Assembly (NCBI GenBank): GCA_963691815.1
Contig: OY829647.1
Location: 17,039,794 to 17,103,793, forward strand
Direction: 5' to 3'
Length of the DNA stretch: 64,000 nt
Origin: Echiichthys vipera
Lineage: Eukaryota; Chordata; Actinopteri; Perciformes; Trachinidae
The position numbers and the translations under genes were made by a program. Below are positions 11,872 to 24,325 of this stretch, in pieces (position 1 is the stretch's first letter; each line of letters begins with the position of its first letter). The notes under the pieces were generated by a model. That model did not search any database and was not told the origin of the DNA. It saw nothing but the letters and a program-made list of their open reading frames with translations.

Positions 11872-12088
11872 TATTTATATCTCTCTCCTCTTTATCTCGT
11901 CTATTCGTGGCTGAGCTGGTACAGAAGAGCACAGAGCAGAGTTGGCACATGCAGCAATCACAGAACATCTGAGGGGATTAGCCGCTCGGAGGACTTTAAA
12001 AAGGAGAAGCTGGACACAGGAACACCACAAGTGAGACACAAGGCTCATCAGACAGCATCATAAAAACACTTTGAGACTTCAACAGAAG
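11872..12088 (+). promoter_or_regulatory. pde6h copy 3 promoter / leader exon block
   Basis: The conserved 217-bp block. GGATTAG at 11975-11981, TTTAAAAA at 11995-12002, leader donor after 12088. No difference from copy 1 seen by eye. Confidence 0.6.
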
Positions 12089-13000
12089 GTAAGATGAAAC
12101 TGCAATTTTCTCAGCTGCTACAGGGAGGCTCTTACTGCTTTGATAACATGTGATGATTCAGAGAAGAGAAATACAGACACAGTGATGGCTTTAAACTGTT
12201 TTTTCTTGATGGCGGGAAAAGAGCTGAAATGAGATCTGAGATTCTTACTGAAAGACTTCACACAGAGTTCTTTGTGTTCACCTTGTTGTTGGTGCAGCTC
12301 GAACCCCAGCCTCTGTTTCTTTATAATGTCCTCTCTTTACTTGATGGATTTGGATGATCCCAGAGGAGTTTGAACACTGGTTGTACTTTTGTAATTGTCA
12401 ATGTTTAATGCATTTTGTCTTTGCTGTTGTTTTTGGATGTTGACAAGCTTTTGATTTTACAGTAAGACACCTCTATAAAGGGGAGGTTATTGGTTGATGG
12501 TAGCAGGGGAATCTGCAATGGCAAGGCATGTTTAATTCTACGGCAACTCTCAATCACAACGCAAGTTATGAATAAATGATCACATATTTCATTTAAATGG
12601 ATAGTTCTGATATCTTAAAGTGGGTTAGTAAGAGGTACTTATCAATAGTAAGGGTATCACCTAAAGTAGATGATGGTCGACACACCCCTAGTTTGGTCGA
12701 AGCAGGCAGGAGGACAGGCACAGAAAATAAGAAATATCTGTTGTGGATGGGGGCAGCAACTGATCATATATTAGCCACTTAAAAATACTATATTTAGAAA
12801 GTTTTCACCACTTTTCAATGCCGTCAGACAGCCCTGTTTAAGTTTACTTAAGGTGAACTGTAGCTGTTTTCTGCTCTCATCAAAGCCACCAGAACTATAC
12901 CTTAAATGCAAAGCAGTGGCAAACAGAGAAGTTTAAATGAAGTGAGAGTTTCATGGATCTGATATATGTTGTTCTTTTTCTTTTTCAGTAACTAATCAAA

Positions 13001-13345
13001 ATGGCAGATGTTGCAGCTCCCGCCGACAAGAAGGGACCACCCAAATTCAAGACAAGGGCCATGCGCACCTTCAAGAGCAAGGCACCTAAACCCGGCCAGA
13101 AGGGGTGAGATGGATTTAAGATCACACGCAAATATACACAAGTCTTAACTTTATTTTCCTACTTTCAGGAAAGAAATCATATCTTTCAGTTTGTACTCAT
13201 CAGATGTTTTTTATCCTCTGCACTCAGATTCGGAGACGACATCCCCGGCATGGAGGGTCTTGGCACAGACATCACAGTGGTTTGCCCATGGGAAGCCTTT
13301 GGGGACATGGAGCTCGGCGACCTGGCCAAATATGGAATTGTTTAA
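13001..13345 (+). CDS. pde6h: pde6h-like copy 3, PDE6 gamma subunit
   Basis: Coding exons 13001-13104 and 13228-13345; the protein is identical to copy 1. Silent differences are GAT at codon 3 and TTT in the CPWEAF codons. Intron 1 is long (900 bp, with the dispersed repeat) like copy 1. Intron 2 is 123 bp with an extra CTTTCAGGAAAGAAATC segment, as in copy 4, and not the 105-bp form of copies 1 and 2. AATAAA at 13801-13806. Intact. Confidence 0.9.
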
Positions 13346-13859
13346 CCCTGTTCCCTCTGCCTTTACCCCTAATGCCACTATTGTCCCTCATGTAATCCAA
13401 CTGTCGTCTGAGCTGCTGAAAATCTTGTACTTGAGATGAGACAGCATTTTAATATCTAGAGGTTTGACCTGGTAAAAAAAAGAAACCCAGCACTTACTCT
13501 TGTCTCATGCACTTTATCTGCCTTTTCATCAACTCGTGTCAGCAGCTCTGGACCTGAGCTTTTCCACAGAGTAAAAAAATGAATCAAATGGATATTTTGT
13601 AATAGGAAAGAGGGTTCCACATCTGTTATTGTGATATCCCTGAAATGTTTTGCTCTACTTTAAAATGCTGATTCAACATGCACAGATATTTATTTTGTCT
13701 AAAATGTATTTTTATGAAAAATTCTATAATTTCCTTCACTCTTCAGTGAAAAATATATTCTGTGTATGTTGTCAGTAGAAAGGAACAGTTCCATAAACAC
13801 AATAAATGTTTATTTTTTTCATAAACATCTGTCTTTGTGTCCTTAACTATTATTAACAC

Positions 13860-14420
13860 AACATGCTACACTGATGTTTAAAATGATTTTAACATAAATG
13901 AATGAATGAAGCCTTCATTGCAAAATGAATTTGCGTTGTACAAAGAAACATGAATGAATTCATCTTTTTTGTCATTATACAGGATGTATAATGAAACAAC
14001 AAAAATCATGACATGACAGCACATAATAGAACATAAAACATAAAAGAAAAAAACATCAAACATGATAAACAACCTAGTTTGTTCTTGTTTTGTACAGACA
14101 ATTCTGCCCCCCCCCCCCCCCATCACCAGTTACAAATGTCAATACACTCAAGAAGGTCTTGTAAAACAATGTCAGCATTGTTCTGTCTACATTAAAACTC
14201 CTAAGTTTCCTTATAAAATAGAGACGCTGTTGCAAATCTTGCATTGGTTTTAGCATTCCACGAAAGTTTACCATTACTAATAATGCCCAGGTGCTTGTAC
14301 TTCTTTGCTTTCTCAATTTTTATGTCCTTTATAATTACAGTGAACAGAGAGAAGTCTCTTCTGAAATCAGTCGTCTTTTCTGTTTTGGCAAAATTGTTTC
14401 TCTCCAAATACTTTAGGAAT
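13860..14420 (-). mobile_element. L2-like LINE 3' fragment downstream of copy 3
   Basis: Counterpart of the fragment at 2,770-3,330, with the same reverse-transcriptase C-terminal text (KKYKHLGIISNGKLSW) on the minus strand and a shorter C run at about 14,106-14,120. It was duplicated together with the gene rather than inserted anew. Confidence 0.7.
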
Positions 14421-14540
14421 AAACTATTTAATTTATTATTTACATGTCATTATTTGTGGCGTCTCTCATGCTTTTAATATCTGTTAAGATTTGAAAAATC
14501 TTTTAGTGTGGGCCAGGCATTAAGTTGCTCTGCATGTCTC

Positions 14541-14576
14541 TGTGTTTGTGTGTGTGTGTGTGTGTGTGCATGCGTT

Positions 14577-14609
<33 letters not shown>

Positions 14610-14612
14610 GTG
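14541..14612. repeat. TG microsatellite, interrupted
   Basis: Paralogous to the run at 3,435-3,558, with the same CATGCGT interruption but fewer repeats. Confidence 0.9.
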
Positions 14613-17562
14613 GCCTCCAGATATCAATTTGTGTCACTGCACTAAGTAGCTGTTGAAGCCTCTAAACCGCGTGCAGACAAAGGAACAGCGCCTCGTGTAA
14701 TGTGGAATAAATATAGCAAACATCAGTTCAAAACCTTTGGCCCCTTCATTAGCGATGAACGGGGGGGATGAACAAAGGGGAACAAAATGATTACAAGGTC
14801 TATTAAAAATGGAGGGAAAAATCTAAATGTGAGGTATTTCACTGGCCTGCTGAGCTTCATCATCTCTGTGATGTGAATATCGTGGTACGATATTGATCCC
14901 ATCAGTATCAGGACATTATTTGGAGTGAATGAATATCTGTGTGTGATTTGGAGACAGAAGACTGTGTAGGAGAAGAAGAGAGAACTACTGTACACGTATC
15001 ATAATAAATTAATTAATCAGATTTTTAAGTCTTAATTAGGCAAAATAATTATTCCACGTTTAAAAGGGGCACCGCCACCGTATAGACAGGTAATGTGGAC
15101 TAAGCCCGATGGAAACCTAGTCACCTGCTAGCATTAAAAGAATAATGTTCTACCAGTTTCTCTTATCAATTAAAATAATCAATTAATTGTGTTAATCAAT
15201 TTCTATCATTTGCAATCTGATAGCGTTTATTCTCGTAAAACAGTGACTTCAAAACTTTGCAAAACAGAATGAAAGCTCACAGACAACAGCTGGGGTTTTG
15301 GGGGTTTTACTACAAAATATGAATATATTTATATACATAATATACATGATAGATTATAACATGAAATGACACACATGAGAATAACACAGAAAACGGATGG
15401 GCATGATAAAAGCTATGATATGAAAAATGCAATTTCTAATCATCCCTTTATGGAAAGTAAAGACCAGTCGTCTCGTCAAGGTCAACAGGCAGCAGGGCCG
15501 CGGTCCACCGGGGGAGCACTGCACAGTCTCTTGAGAGGGAACGCTTTTCCATGGCATGGATATTCAGCGTCAAAGGGTCCTTTTTTCATAATAAGTTATT
15601 ACCAATCAGGTAGAAAAAAATCATGCAATCTGATTAGTACATAGTCGTGGTATAACAACCACATACACCAGCTATGACGTCTAATTTATTTGCACAATTC
15701 AGTATCACACCATGTCTGGGAAAAATCATTTACACTGCCGACAAACCGACCCTCCTTACGGGGAACTGAAGCTGATGTCTATGATCTCTTAAAAAAAACA
15801 CCAAAATTCTTTGACAAAAATCAAATTTTACCTGCCAAAGTACGTAAGTTGCTGTTCTGCTGCTGACTCGATTGGTTAGTGTGTTTTTATTATTGTGTGA
15901 CTTTGGTGAATGCCAGATGCTCGTGTAGGCTACGTTCCTTAGGAACTGCCTCAGTCTGTGCAGGCATCGAGCCCAGTAGGGCTGAACAACACACCTTAGT
16001 TGTGATATAATCCTCACATACCTGTCATAAACTATTGCTTAGATAATCATTCAGAAAATTTCTGAACTAATGTTTAGATTTACTAATACATTTAAAACAG
16101 CATGTACACAGAAAAATAACAAAAACACATGCAAGTACAAGCATGTAAAATACTGTTCTATGATCAATACTTTGTTTAATATGGTTTTCCCACAAAAAGT
16201 CTTAAAAAAACCCTCTTAAAAGAGGATGGAAGCACATCTACTCTTCTCCCTCAATGAGAAATTCTGGATCTGCCCTTGAGCCCCGCCCACCACTGCTGCC
16301 GAATGCCAAGCCACAAGTTGACAGGATGGGTTCCTTAGGTATGTGATGTAAATGACCCTGGCTGTCTGTCATAGGCACACTGATGCAAGGAAGAAATGCT
16401 CAGCCATGGTGGTGGGGTGGGGGGGTTCTTAAAGTTATCACCACTACTTATGGACAAAGGACAAACATACCTTTACATATAAAATATGTTTGTCAGATCC
16501 TTATAGATTGGTGTGTAAGATAATTAAGTCTTTCTTGAGTTAATTATGTTGAAGTCTGTCAGTGCACCTACTAAATCAGCTTAAAATGAGATTATCAGTC
16601 AGGGCTGGCCACGCCAGTCTGGCTGTTTTTAAAAAAAGTCAGTTTAATGCTTTTTGCGGCTACTGGATCTAAAGACAGAACAATGCCTTGTTAAGGTTGA
16701 TAATGAACAATTGCAAAATAGCTGTTGAGCTGTTTTCTAATATGAACTCCGGACAATGTCAGCAGAATCCGGTTTGGACATAGTCCAGAGTTTCACACAT
16801 GCAGCACACAACAGGTGATTCTCCGTGTCTGATGTGGTCTCACTTACTTTAATCTGAGTCCGTGTCATAGGGTGAGGGATTAAGAACTGAATGGTTTAGT
16901 GATCTTTATTTGTAACTAAGTGACAAAGCTTCTCATCTCTTACATCACATGCTCCAGATCCTTGAGTCAGCCTGTTTATGTACAACATGTTTATTTCCAA
17001 AATAAAGTAAAAACATACATTTAGTATTTCATGATTGCCACTGTTTTCTTTGTCACAGGGCAGTGACATCATAGGACTTCTGTATAGCTTCATGTCATTT
17101 TTATATTTTCATGGCAGTAAATAAACTGCAAAATGAAACAGAACTAAAATACAATAATATATATTTCCTCCATCAGACATACAGAATTATGGGAATTAAA
17201 TGTAATAGTGGAGGAAGTTGGTCTTTACTGAAGTAAAAGTAGAAACAACATTGGAAATCTTTTTCTGTTCTATATTTATGGAGTGCTGAAGTACTTTCCC
17301 TTTATTTTTGTTTACTCTTCATATATTTATTGTATGCACCGAACACCAGGGCAAATGCTTTGTAAGTGAAAACCTATTTGGTAAATAACTTCATTCTGAT
17401 TCTGAAAACAGAATTAACCATGAAAATGTTTGAAACCTGCAGTTATTTTTCATAAACAGTAAATAAATGATTTCTGAATAAGCCAAAATGAGCAGTTATT
17501 GTAATCTTAAAAATAATTTGAAATAATTTGATGCAGAGGGGTACAGTAGAGGCGAGAGCTTG

Positions 17563-17779
17563 TATTTATATCTCTCTCCTCTTTATCTCGTCTATTCGTG
17601 GCTGAGCTGGTACAGAAGAGCACAGAGCAGAGTTGGCACATGCAGCAATCACAGAACATCTGAGGGGATTAGCCGCTCGGAGGACTTTAAAAAGGAGAAG
17701 CTGGACACAGGAACACCACAAGTGAGACACAAGGCTCATCAGACAGCATCATAAAAACACTTTGAGACTTCAACAGAAG
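17563..17779 (+). promoter_or_regulatory. pde6h copy 4 promoter / leader exon block
   Basis: The conserved 217-bp block with GGATTAG at 17666-17672 and the TTTAAAAA box downstream; leader donor after 17779. Confidence 0.6.
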
Positions 17780-18033
17780 GTAAGATGAAACTGCAATTTT
17801 CTCAGCTGCTACAGGGAGGCTCTTACTGCTTTGATAACATGTGATGATTCAGAGAAGAGAAATACAGACACAGTGATGGCTTTAAACTGTTTTTTCTTGA
17901 TGGATGGCTCTCATCAAAGCCACCGGAACTATCCTTTAAATGCAAAGCAGTGGCAAACAGAGAAGTTTAAATGAAGTGAGAGTTTCATGGAACTGATATA
18001 TGTTGTTCTTTTTCTTTTCAGTAACTAATCAAA

Positions 18034-18378
18034 ATGGCAGACGTTGCAGCTCCCGCCGACAAGAAGGGACCACCCAGATTCAAGACAAGGGCCATGCGCA
18101 CCTTCAAGAGCAAAGCACCTAAACCCGGCCAGAAGGGGTGAGATGGATTTAAGATCACACGCAAAATATACACAAGTTTTAACTTTATTTTCCTACTTTC
18201 AGGAAAGAAATCAAATCTTTCAGTTTGTACTCATCAGATTTTTTTATCCTCTGCACTCAGATTCGGAGACGACATCCCCGGCATGGAGGGACTTGGCACA
18301 GACATCACAGTGGTTTGCCCATGGGAAGCCTTTGGGGACATGGAGCTCGGCGACCTGGCCAAATATGGAATTGTTTAA
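18034..18378 (+). CDS. pde6h: pde6h-like copy 4, PDE6 gamma subunit (Arg15 variant)
   Basis: Coding exons 18034-18137 and 18261-18378. The only amino-acid change is Lys15 to Arg (PPRFK instead of PPKFK) in the basic region, shared with copy 6. Intron 1 is the short 242-bp form of copy 2, while intron 2 (123 bp), exon 3 and the first part of the 3' UTR resemble copy 3. AATAAA at 18834-18839. Reading through the intron-2 donor keeps one frame open, which yields a spurious longer ORF; the conserved GT-AG junctions argue against it. Confidence 0.9.
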
Positions 18379-18884
18379 CCCTCTTCCCTCTGCCTTTACC
18401 CCTAATGCCACTATTGTCCCTCATGTAATCCAACTGTTGTCTGAGCTGCTGAAAATCTTGTACTTGAGATGATACAGCATTTTAATATCTAGAGGTTTGA
18501 CCTGGTAAAAAAAAGAAACCCAGCACTTACTCTTGTCTCATGCACTTTATCTGCCTTTTCATCAACTCGTGTCAGCAGCTCTGGACCTGAGCTTTTCCAC
18601 AGAGGAAAAAAATGAATCAAATGGATATTTTGTAATAGGAAAGAGGGTTCCACATCTGTTATTGTGATATCCCTGAAATGTTTTGCTCTACTTTAAAATG
18701 CTGATTCAACATGCACAGATATTTATTTTGTCTAAAATGTATTTTTATGAAAAATTCTATAATTTCCTTCACTCTTCAGTGAAAAAGATCTTCTCTGTAT
18801 TTTGTCAGTAGAGAGGAACAATTCCATAAACACAATAAATGCTTATTTTTTCCCCAGAAACATCTGTCTTTGTGTCCTTCATGC

Positions 18885-19270
18885 TACACTGATGTTTAAA
18901 AAGATTTTTAACATGAATGAATGAATGAAACCTTCAAGGGAAGTTGCTTTGTACAAAGAAACATGAATGAATTCATATTTATTGCCATTTAACAGGATGT
19001 ATAATGAAACTTCAACAACAACAACAACAACAACAACAACCACATGGCAGCCGTAAGAGAACATAAAAAATAAACATAATAAAAACATCATGAGCAACCT
19101 ACTTTGTTCTTTTTTTTTACAGACAATGCTGCCCCCCATCACCAGTTACAAATATTAATATACTCTGAACAAAGATCTTGTAAAACAATGTCAGCATTGT
19201 TCTGTCTACATTAAAACTCCTAAGTTTCCTTAAAAAATAAAGACATTGTTGCAAACTTTGCATTTGCACG
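18885..19270 (-). mobile_element. Truncated L2-like LINE tail downstream of copy 4
   Basis: Counterpart of the piece at 8,570-8,965, with the same truncation and a (CAA)n tract (about 19,012-19,040). Confidence 0.6.
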
Positions 19271-20227
19271 CCTTTAGTCTCGTCATCAAGGAGGTGACAC
19301 TATTCGTGATGAAACCCTAATGCCAGTCTGATCATAAATCCCGAAAGCCTAATCAAAAAGTGAACTGGGCCTCTCGCTCTCTCTGTCAATCTCTGATTCT
19401 TGGCCTCCTATGATCTCCCCCTCCCTTCCTCACTCTCATGACCCTTTGAACTTTGGGAGGAACTAAAACACATTAAAGAGTGACAAAAAAGACGTCAGCT
19501 CATAAATAACTCACTTTTTGAGACTCCTGTCTTTAAGAGTAAGATTTAAGAGTTGAATAAAGAGACTTTGTCAAAAACTGAAATTAACCAGTTTGCTGAT
19601 GAACAAGATACACTTATCCCCCTTTTTCCTTCCTCTCCTGAGAGACATTTTATTGCCCTTATGACTCTTTCATTCCTCTCACAGCAAACCTGTGAAACGT
19701 TTTTATGACGCTGAGCACAGCTCACAGAGACCTAACTGATCTGAGAAGAAGACCAAAGAGAATCATTTTTAAAATAACTATCAAATTAAGTGTAAACTTT
19801 GTTATAATGTGAAAGTTTATTGTCTGCAAAGAAATATATTACTTGAAACGATTCTGAATTCTCTGACATCAATATCGCCAAAATTACAGACACGTTGTGA
19901 TCTCTTAACAATACTTTAAGTACTGTCATGAAGAAATCAGATAAGGATTATATTTTAAGTTTATCGCAGTCTTTATTCATGTGTCAAGCGATCGTACTGT
20001 ATATTATAATATGTTATTTTGATACATTCTCAAAATATATTTGGACTACTATCACAAAATATTCTAATTAATGTGTTGATGTAATTGTGTCACTGACCAA
20101 TACTTTCAGAGGAATATTAACTACACTGAAAAAAAGTGATATTGTGGATCAACTTAAAAAAATTACTGTAATCTGTTACAATTAAATTTATTGTTTTTCA
20201 CAAATTAAATGTATGATTCGGTTGAAA

Positions 20228-20570
20228 TGGCGGCACTAGGGTGTGGTTGTTCGCACTTTCACCTCATAGCAAGAGGGTTCCTGGTTTGAATCCGGGCTGG
20301 GGCTCTTCTGTGTGGAGTTTGTATGTTCTCCCTGTCTGAGTGGGTTCTCCCAGTGTCTGCGTTGGTTTTCTCCGGGTTCCCCGGCTTCCTCTCACAGTCC
20401 AAAGACATGCACGTGTTAGGTTAATTAATGACTCTAAATTGCGTGTAGGTGTGAATGTGGGTGTGAATGGTTGTATGTCTACATCTTTCTCTATATGCCC
20501 TGCGATAGACTGGCGTCCTGTCCAGGGTGTACCCCGCCTCACTCCCAATGTCATCTGGGATCAGCTGATG
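20228..20570 (+). mobile_element. V-SINE-like SINE in the copy-4 spacer
   Basis: Paralogous to the element at 9,916-10,250. It has an extra segment of about 19 bp next to the TTCTCCC motif and lacks the poly-C expansion (ACCCCGCC instead). Confidence 0.7.
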
Positions 20571-21894
20571 TAAATAAATTTTGTACTTTAAGACAAAGCC
20601 GAAAATTTGCTTTCAATCATTACAAAATAGTTTATGGTCATGGTCGTTGAGCAAAATGAAGAAAACATAAAATCTTACTCTGTGAGAACAAGACAAAGGA
20701 AACCTCCATCAAACAGGTCCAGACTAGTCTTGAGTGGATTAGCCAATGAGATTTTGACTTGTTGAAGTTCATAATTAGCCAATAAGATTCTGACACATGC
20801 TGACGTTCAGGCCAAAAATTGATTTGTTAAGTTTGTTCAACTTAAAACAGTTTGTACACCCAGTGATCACATCATAGTAGTACAACATGCTTAAACTGAT
20901 GGCGTGATGCCCTTTTTAACGAGGACTTATTACTTAGCCTAATTAATAATTAATTAGGTAATAAATGAATGTATTAAATGCCTTATCCTTATGGATCTCT
21001 CTTTCTCTACAACATAGATATGTCAACAAGGTTAAAAACTTGATTTTCATTGGAGGGGTTCTTAAAGTTATTACCACTACTTATGGACAAAGGACAAACA
21101 TACCTTTACATATAAAATATGTTTGTCAGATCCTTATAGATTGGTGTGTAAGATAATTAAGTCTGATGTGGTCTCACTTACTTTAATCTGAGTCCGTGTC
21201 ATAGGGTGAGGGATTAAGAACTGAATGGTTTAGTGATCTTTATTTTTAACTAAGTGACAAAGCTTCTCATCTCTTACATCACATGCTCCAGATCCTTGAG
21301 TCAGCCTGTTTATTTACAACATGTTTATTTCCAAAATAAAGTAAAAATATACATTTAGTATTTCATGATTGCCACTGTTTTCTTGGTCACAGGGCACTGA
21401 CATCATAGGACTTCTGTATAGCTTCATGTCATTTTTACATTTTCATGGCAGTAAATAAACTGCAAAATGAAACAGAACTAAAATATAATAATATATATTT
21501 CCTCCATCAGACACAGAATTATGGGAATTAAATGTAATAGTGGAGGAAGTTGGTCTTTACTGGAGTAAAAGTAGAAACACCATTGGAAATCTTTTTCTGT
21601 TCTATATTTATGGAGTGTTGAAGTACTTTCCCTTTATTTTTGTTTACTCTTCATATATTTATTGTATGCACCGAACACCAGGGCAAATGCTTTGTAAGTG
21701 AAAACCTATTTGGTAAATAACTTCATTCTGATTCTGAAAACAGAATTAACCAAGAAAATGTTTGAAACCTGCAGTTATTTTTCATAAACAGTAGATAAAT
21801 GATTTCTGAATAAGCCAAAATGAGCAGTTATTGTAATCTTAAAAATAATTTGAAATAATTTGATGCAGAGGGGTACAGTAGAGGCGAGAGCTTG

Positions 21895-22111
21895 TATTTA
21901 TATCTCTCTCCTCTTTATCTCGTCTATTCGTGGCTGAGCTGGTACAGAAGAGCACAGAGCAGAGTTGGCACATGCAGCAATCACAGAACATCTGAGGGGA
22001 TTAGCCGCTCGGAGGACTTTAAAAAGGAGAAGCTGGACACAGGAACACCACAAGTGAGACACAAGGCTCATCAGACAGCATCATAAAAACACTTTGAGAC
22101 TTCAACAGAAG
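21895..22111 (+). promoter_or_regulatory. pde6h copy 5 promoter / leader exon block
   Basis: The conserved 217-bp block; GGATTAG at 21998-22004; leader donor after 22111. No difference from copy 1 seen by eye although the surrounding intron and spacer differ. Confidence 0.6.
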
Positions 22112-22934
22112 GTAAGATGGAACTGCAATTTTCTCAGCTGGTACAGGGAGGCTCTTACTGCTTTGATAACATGTGATGATTCAGAGAAGAGAAATACATA
22201 CATAGTGATGGCTTTAAACTGTTTTTTCTTGATGGCTGGAAAAGAGCTGAAATGAGATCTGAGATTCTTACTGAAAGACTTCACACAGAGTTCTTTGTGT
22301 TCACCTTGTTGTTGGTGCAGCTCGAACCCCAGCCTCTGTTTCCTTATAATGTCCTCTCTTTACTTGATGGATTTGGATGATCCCAGAGGAGTTTGAACAC
22401 TGGTTGTACTTTTGTAATTGTCAATGTTTAATGCATTTTGTCTTTGCTGTTATGTTTGGATGTTGACAAGCATTTTACAATAAGACACCTCTATAAAGGG
22501 GAGATTATTGGTTGATGGTAGCAGAGGAATCTGCAATGGCAAGGCATGTTTAATTCTACGGCAACTCTCAATCACAACGCAAGTTATGAATAAATGATCA
22601 CATATTTCATTTAAAGGGATAGTTCTGATACTTGTTACAGGAACTTACATCTATATTACATATTTTCACAACTTTTCCTTGGCGTCAGTAAGCCCTGTTT
22701 AAGTTTGTGTAAGGGGCCCTGGAGCTTCTCACTGCTCTCATCAAAGCCACCAGAGTCCATTGATAAAAACAGTAATTTTACCTTTCAGAATATGAGCGTT
22801 GCTGATCTGCCACTGCCTCGAGAACAATGCCTTTATTATGAAGCAGTGGCAAACAGAAACATTTTAAAGAAGTGAGAGTTGCATGGAACTGACATATATA
22901 TATATATATATTTTCTTTTCAGTAACTAATCAAA

Positions 22935-23261
22935 ATGGCAGATGTTGCAGCTCCCGCCGACAAGAAGGGACCACCCAAATTCAAGACAAGGGCCATGCGC
23001 ACCTTCAAGAGCAAAGCGCCTAAACCCGGCCAGAAGGGGTGAGATGGATTTAAGATCACACGCAAAATATACACAAGTTTTAACTTTATTTCCCTAAATC
23101 TTCCAGTTTGTACTCATCAGATTTTGTTATGCTCTGCACTCAGATTCGGAGACGACATCCCCGGCATGGAGGGACTTGGCACAGACATCACAGTGGTTTG
23201 CCCATGGGAAGCCTTTGGGGACATGGAGCTCGGCGACCTGGCGAAATATGGAATTGTTTAA
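22935..23261 (+). CDS. pde6h: pde6h-like copy 5, PDE6 gamma subunit
   Basis: Coding exons 22935-23038 and 23144-23261; protein identical to copy 1. Intron 1 (811 bp) carries a more complete version of the dispersed repeat and a short (TA)n just before the branch/acceptor region (about 22,898-22,912). Intron 2 is the 105-bp form. Silent sites mix states seen in copy 3 (GAT codon 3), copy 4 (AAA in FKSK, GGA before LGT) and copy 2 (GCG before KYG). AATAAA at 23730-23735. Confidence 0.9.
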
Positions 23262-23779
23262 CCCTCTTCCCTCTGCCTTTACCCCTAATGCCACTATTGT
23301 CCCTCATGTAATCCAACTGTTGTCTGAGAAAATGAAAATCTTGTACTTACAGTACGTCAGCATTTTAATATCTAGAGGTTTGACCTGGTAAAAAAAAAGA
23401 AACCCAGCACTTACTCTTGTCTCATGCACTTTATCTGCCTTTTCATCAATTCTTCCGTAACAAGTGGTGTCAGCAGCTCTGGACCTGAGCTTTTCCACAG
23501 AGGAAAGAAATTATCAAATTGATATTTTGTAATATGAAAAAGGGTTTCACATCTATTATTGTGGTATCCCTGAGATGTTTTGCTCTCCTTGAAGCTGCCG
23601 ATTCAACATGCACAGATATTTATTTTGTATGAAAAATATATTTTTATGAAAAATTCTATAATTCCCTTCACTCCTCATTGAAAAAGACCTCTTTATTTTG
23701 TCAGTAGAGAGAAACTATTCCATAAACACAATAAATGTTAATATTTCTGATAGAACATCTGTCTTTGTGTCCTTTACTA

Positions 23780-23990
23780 TCATTAACACAACATGCTGCA
23801 TTGATGTTTAAAATAATTTTAACATGAATGAATGAATGAATGATTGGTTCATAGGGAATTTGCTTTTTCACGTAGAGCATAAAAAATAACAAAACATAAA
23901 AACAACATCAAAAGAACATCAACAACCAGAGGTGCCGGTAGGACATTATATAATATAAGACATAAACATCATTAAATCATGCTAAAAAAA
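23780..23990 (-). mobile_element. LINE-tail remnant downstream of copy 5
   Basis: A (AATGA)-type tail and the following short LINE-tail text sit at the same distance from the poly(A) signal as in the other copies, but the copy is short and decayed. A further fish repeat (TTGTTCAAGGGCACCTCAGC) follows at about 24,009-24,140 and recurs after copy 6. Confidence 0.45.
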
Positions 23991-24244
23991 AAAAAGCATG
24001 CATTAATTGAGAGATGTCAGGGTGAGGGGGCTGGCCGTGGAGCAGTTGGAAGTTTGATCTCTTGTTCAAGGGCACCTCAGCAATGCCCTGGAGGCGAACC
24101 AGCACCTCTCCAGCTACCAGTCCACCCTTCTTACTTGGTCAGTAAGGGTAATTTTTCTCTCCTCAAGTGTCCAAGTTTCTGTCCTCTCAGAAATAACTTT
24201 CATATGGCGTTACAAAATATAATTTCTCTTCATAATATAATTTA

Positions 24245-24325
24245 TGGGGCGGCCGGTGGCACAGTGGTTAGAGCAGTCGCTCCATGTAGGCTGAAAGACC
24301 TGGACGCAGCGGCCCTTTCCTATAA
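24245..24325 (+). mobile_element. tRNA-derived SINE head fragment
   Basis: GGGGCGGCCGGTGGCACAGT followed by GGTTAGAGCAGTCGCTCC resembles the tRNA-like head of fish SINEs. It is not a tRNA gene because no cloverleaf or 3' half follows. Confidence 0.5.

Larger units (their letters stand above)
11165..16855. repeat. Tandem unit 3 (type A duplicate)
   Basis: Corresponds to unit 1 across intron 1, LINE tail, TG run and spacer, at an offset of 11,100 bases at the start codon. It lacks the insertions found in unit 1 at 3,982-4,289 and 4,391-4,835, so it preserves the pre-insertion state. The spacer (about 14,613-16,850) holds no gene I can support. Confidence 0.8.
16855..21165. repeat. Tandem unit 4 (type B duplicate)
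   Basis: Corresponds to unit 2 (start-codon offset 10,294). At its right end about 320 bp present after copy 2 (about 10,833-11,148) are missing: the sequence runs from AATTAAGTCT directly to GATGTGGTCTC near 21,164, with GTCT at both deletion ends. Confidence 0.75.

Noticed and set aside
18044..18472. 142-codon open frame across copy 4
   Set aside because: A shifted frame reading through exon 2, intron 2 and exon 3; the spliced 73-residue frame is conserved in all six copies.
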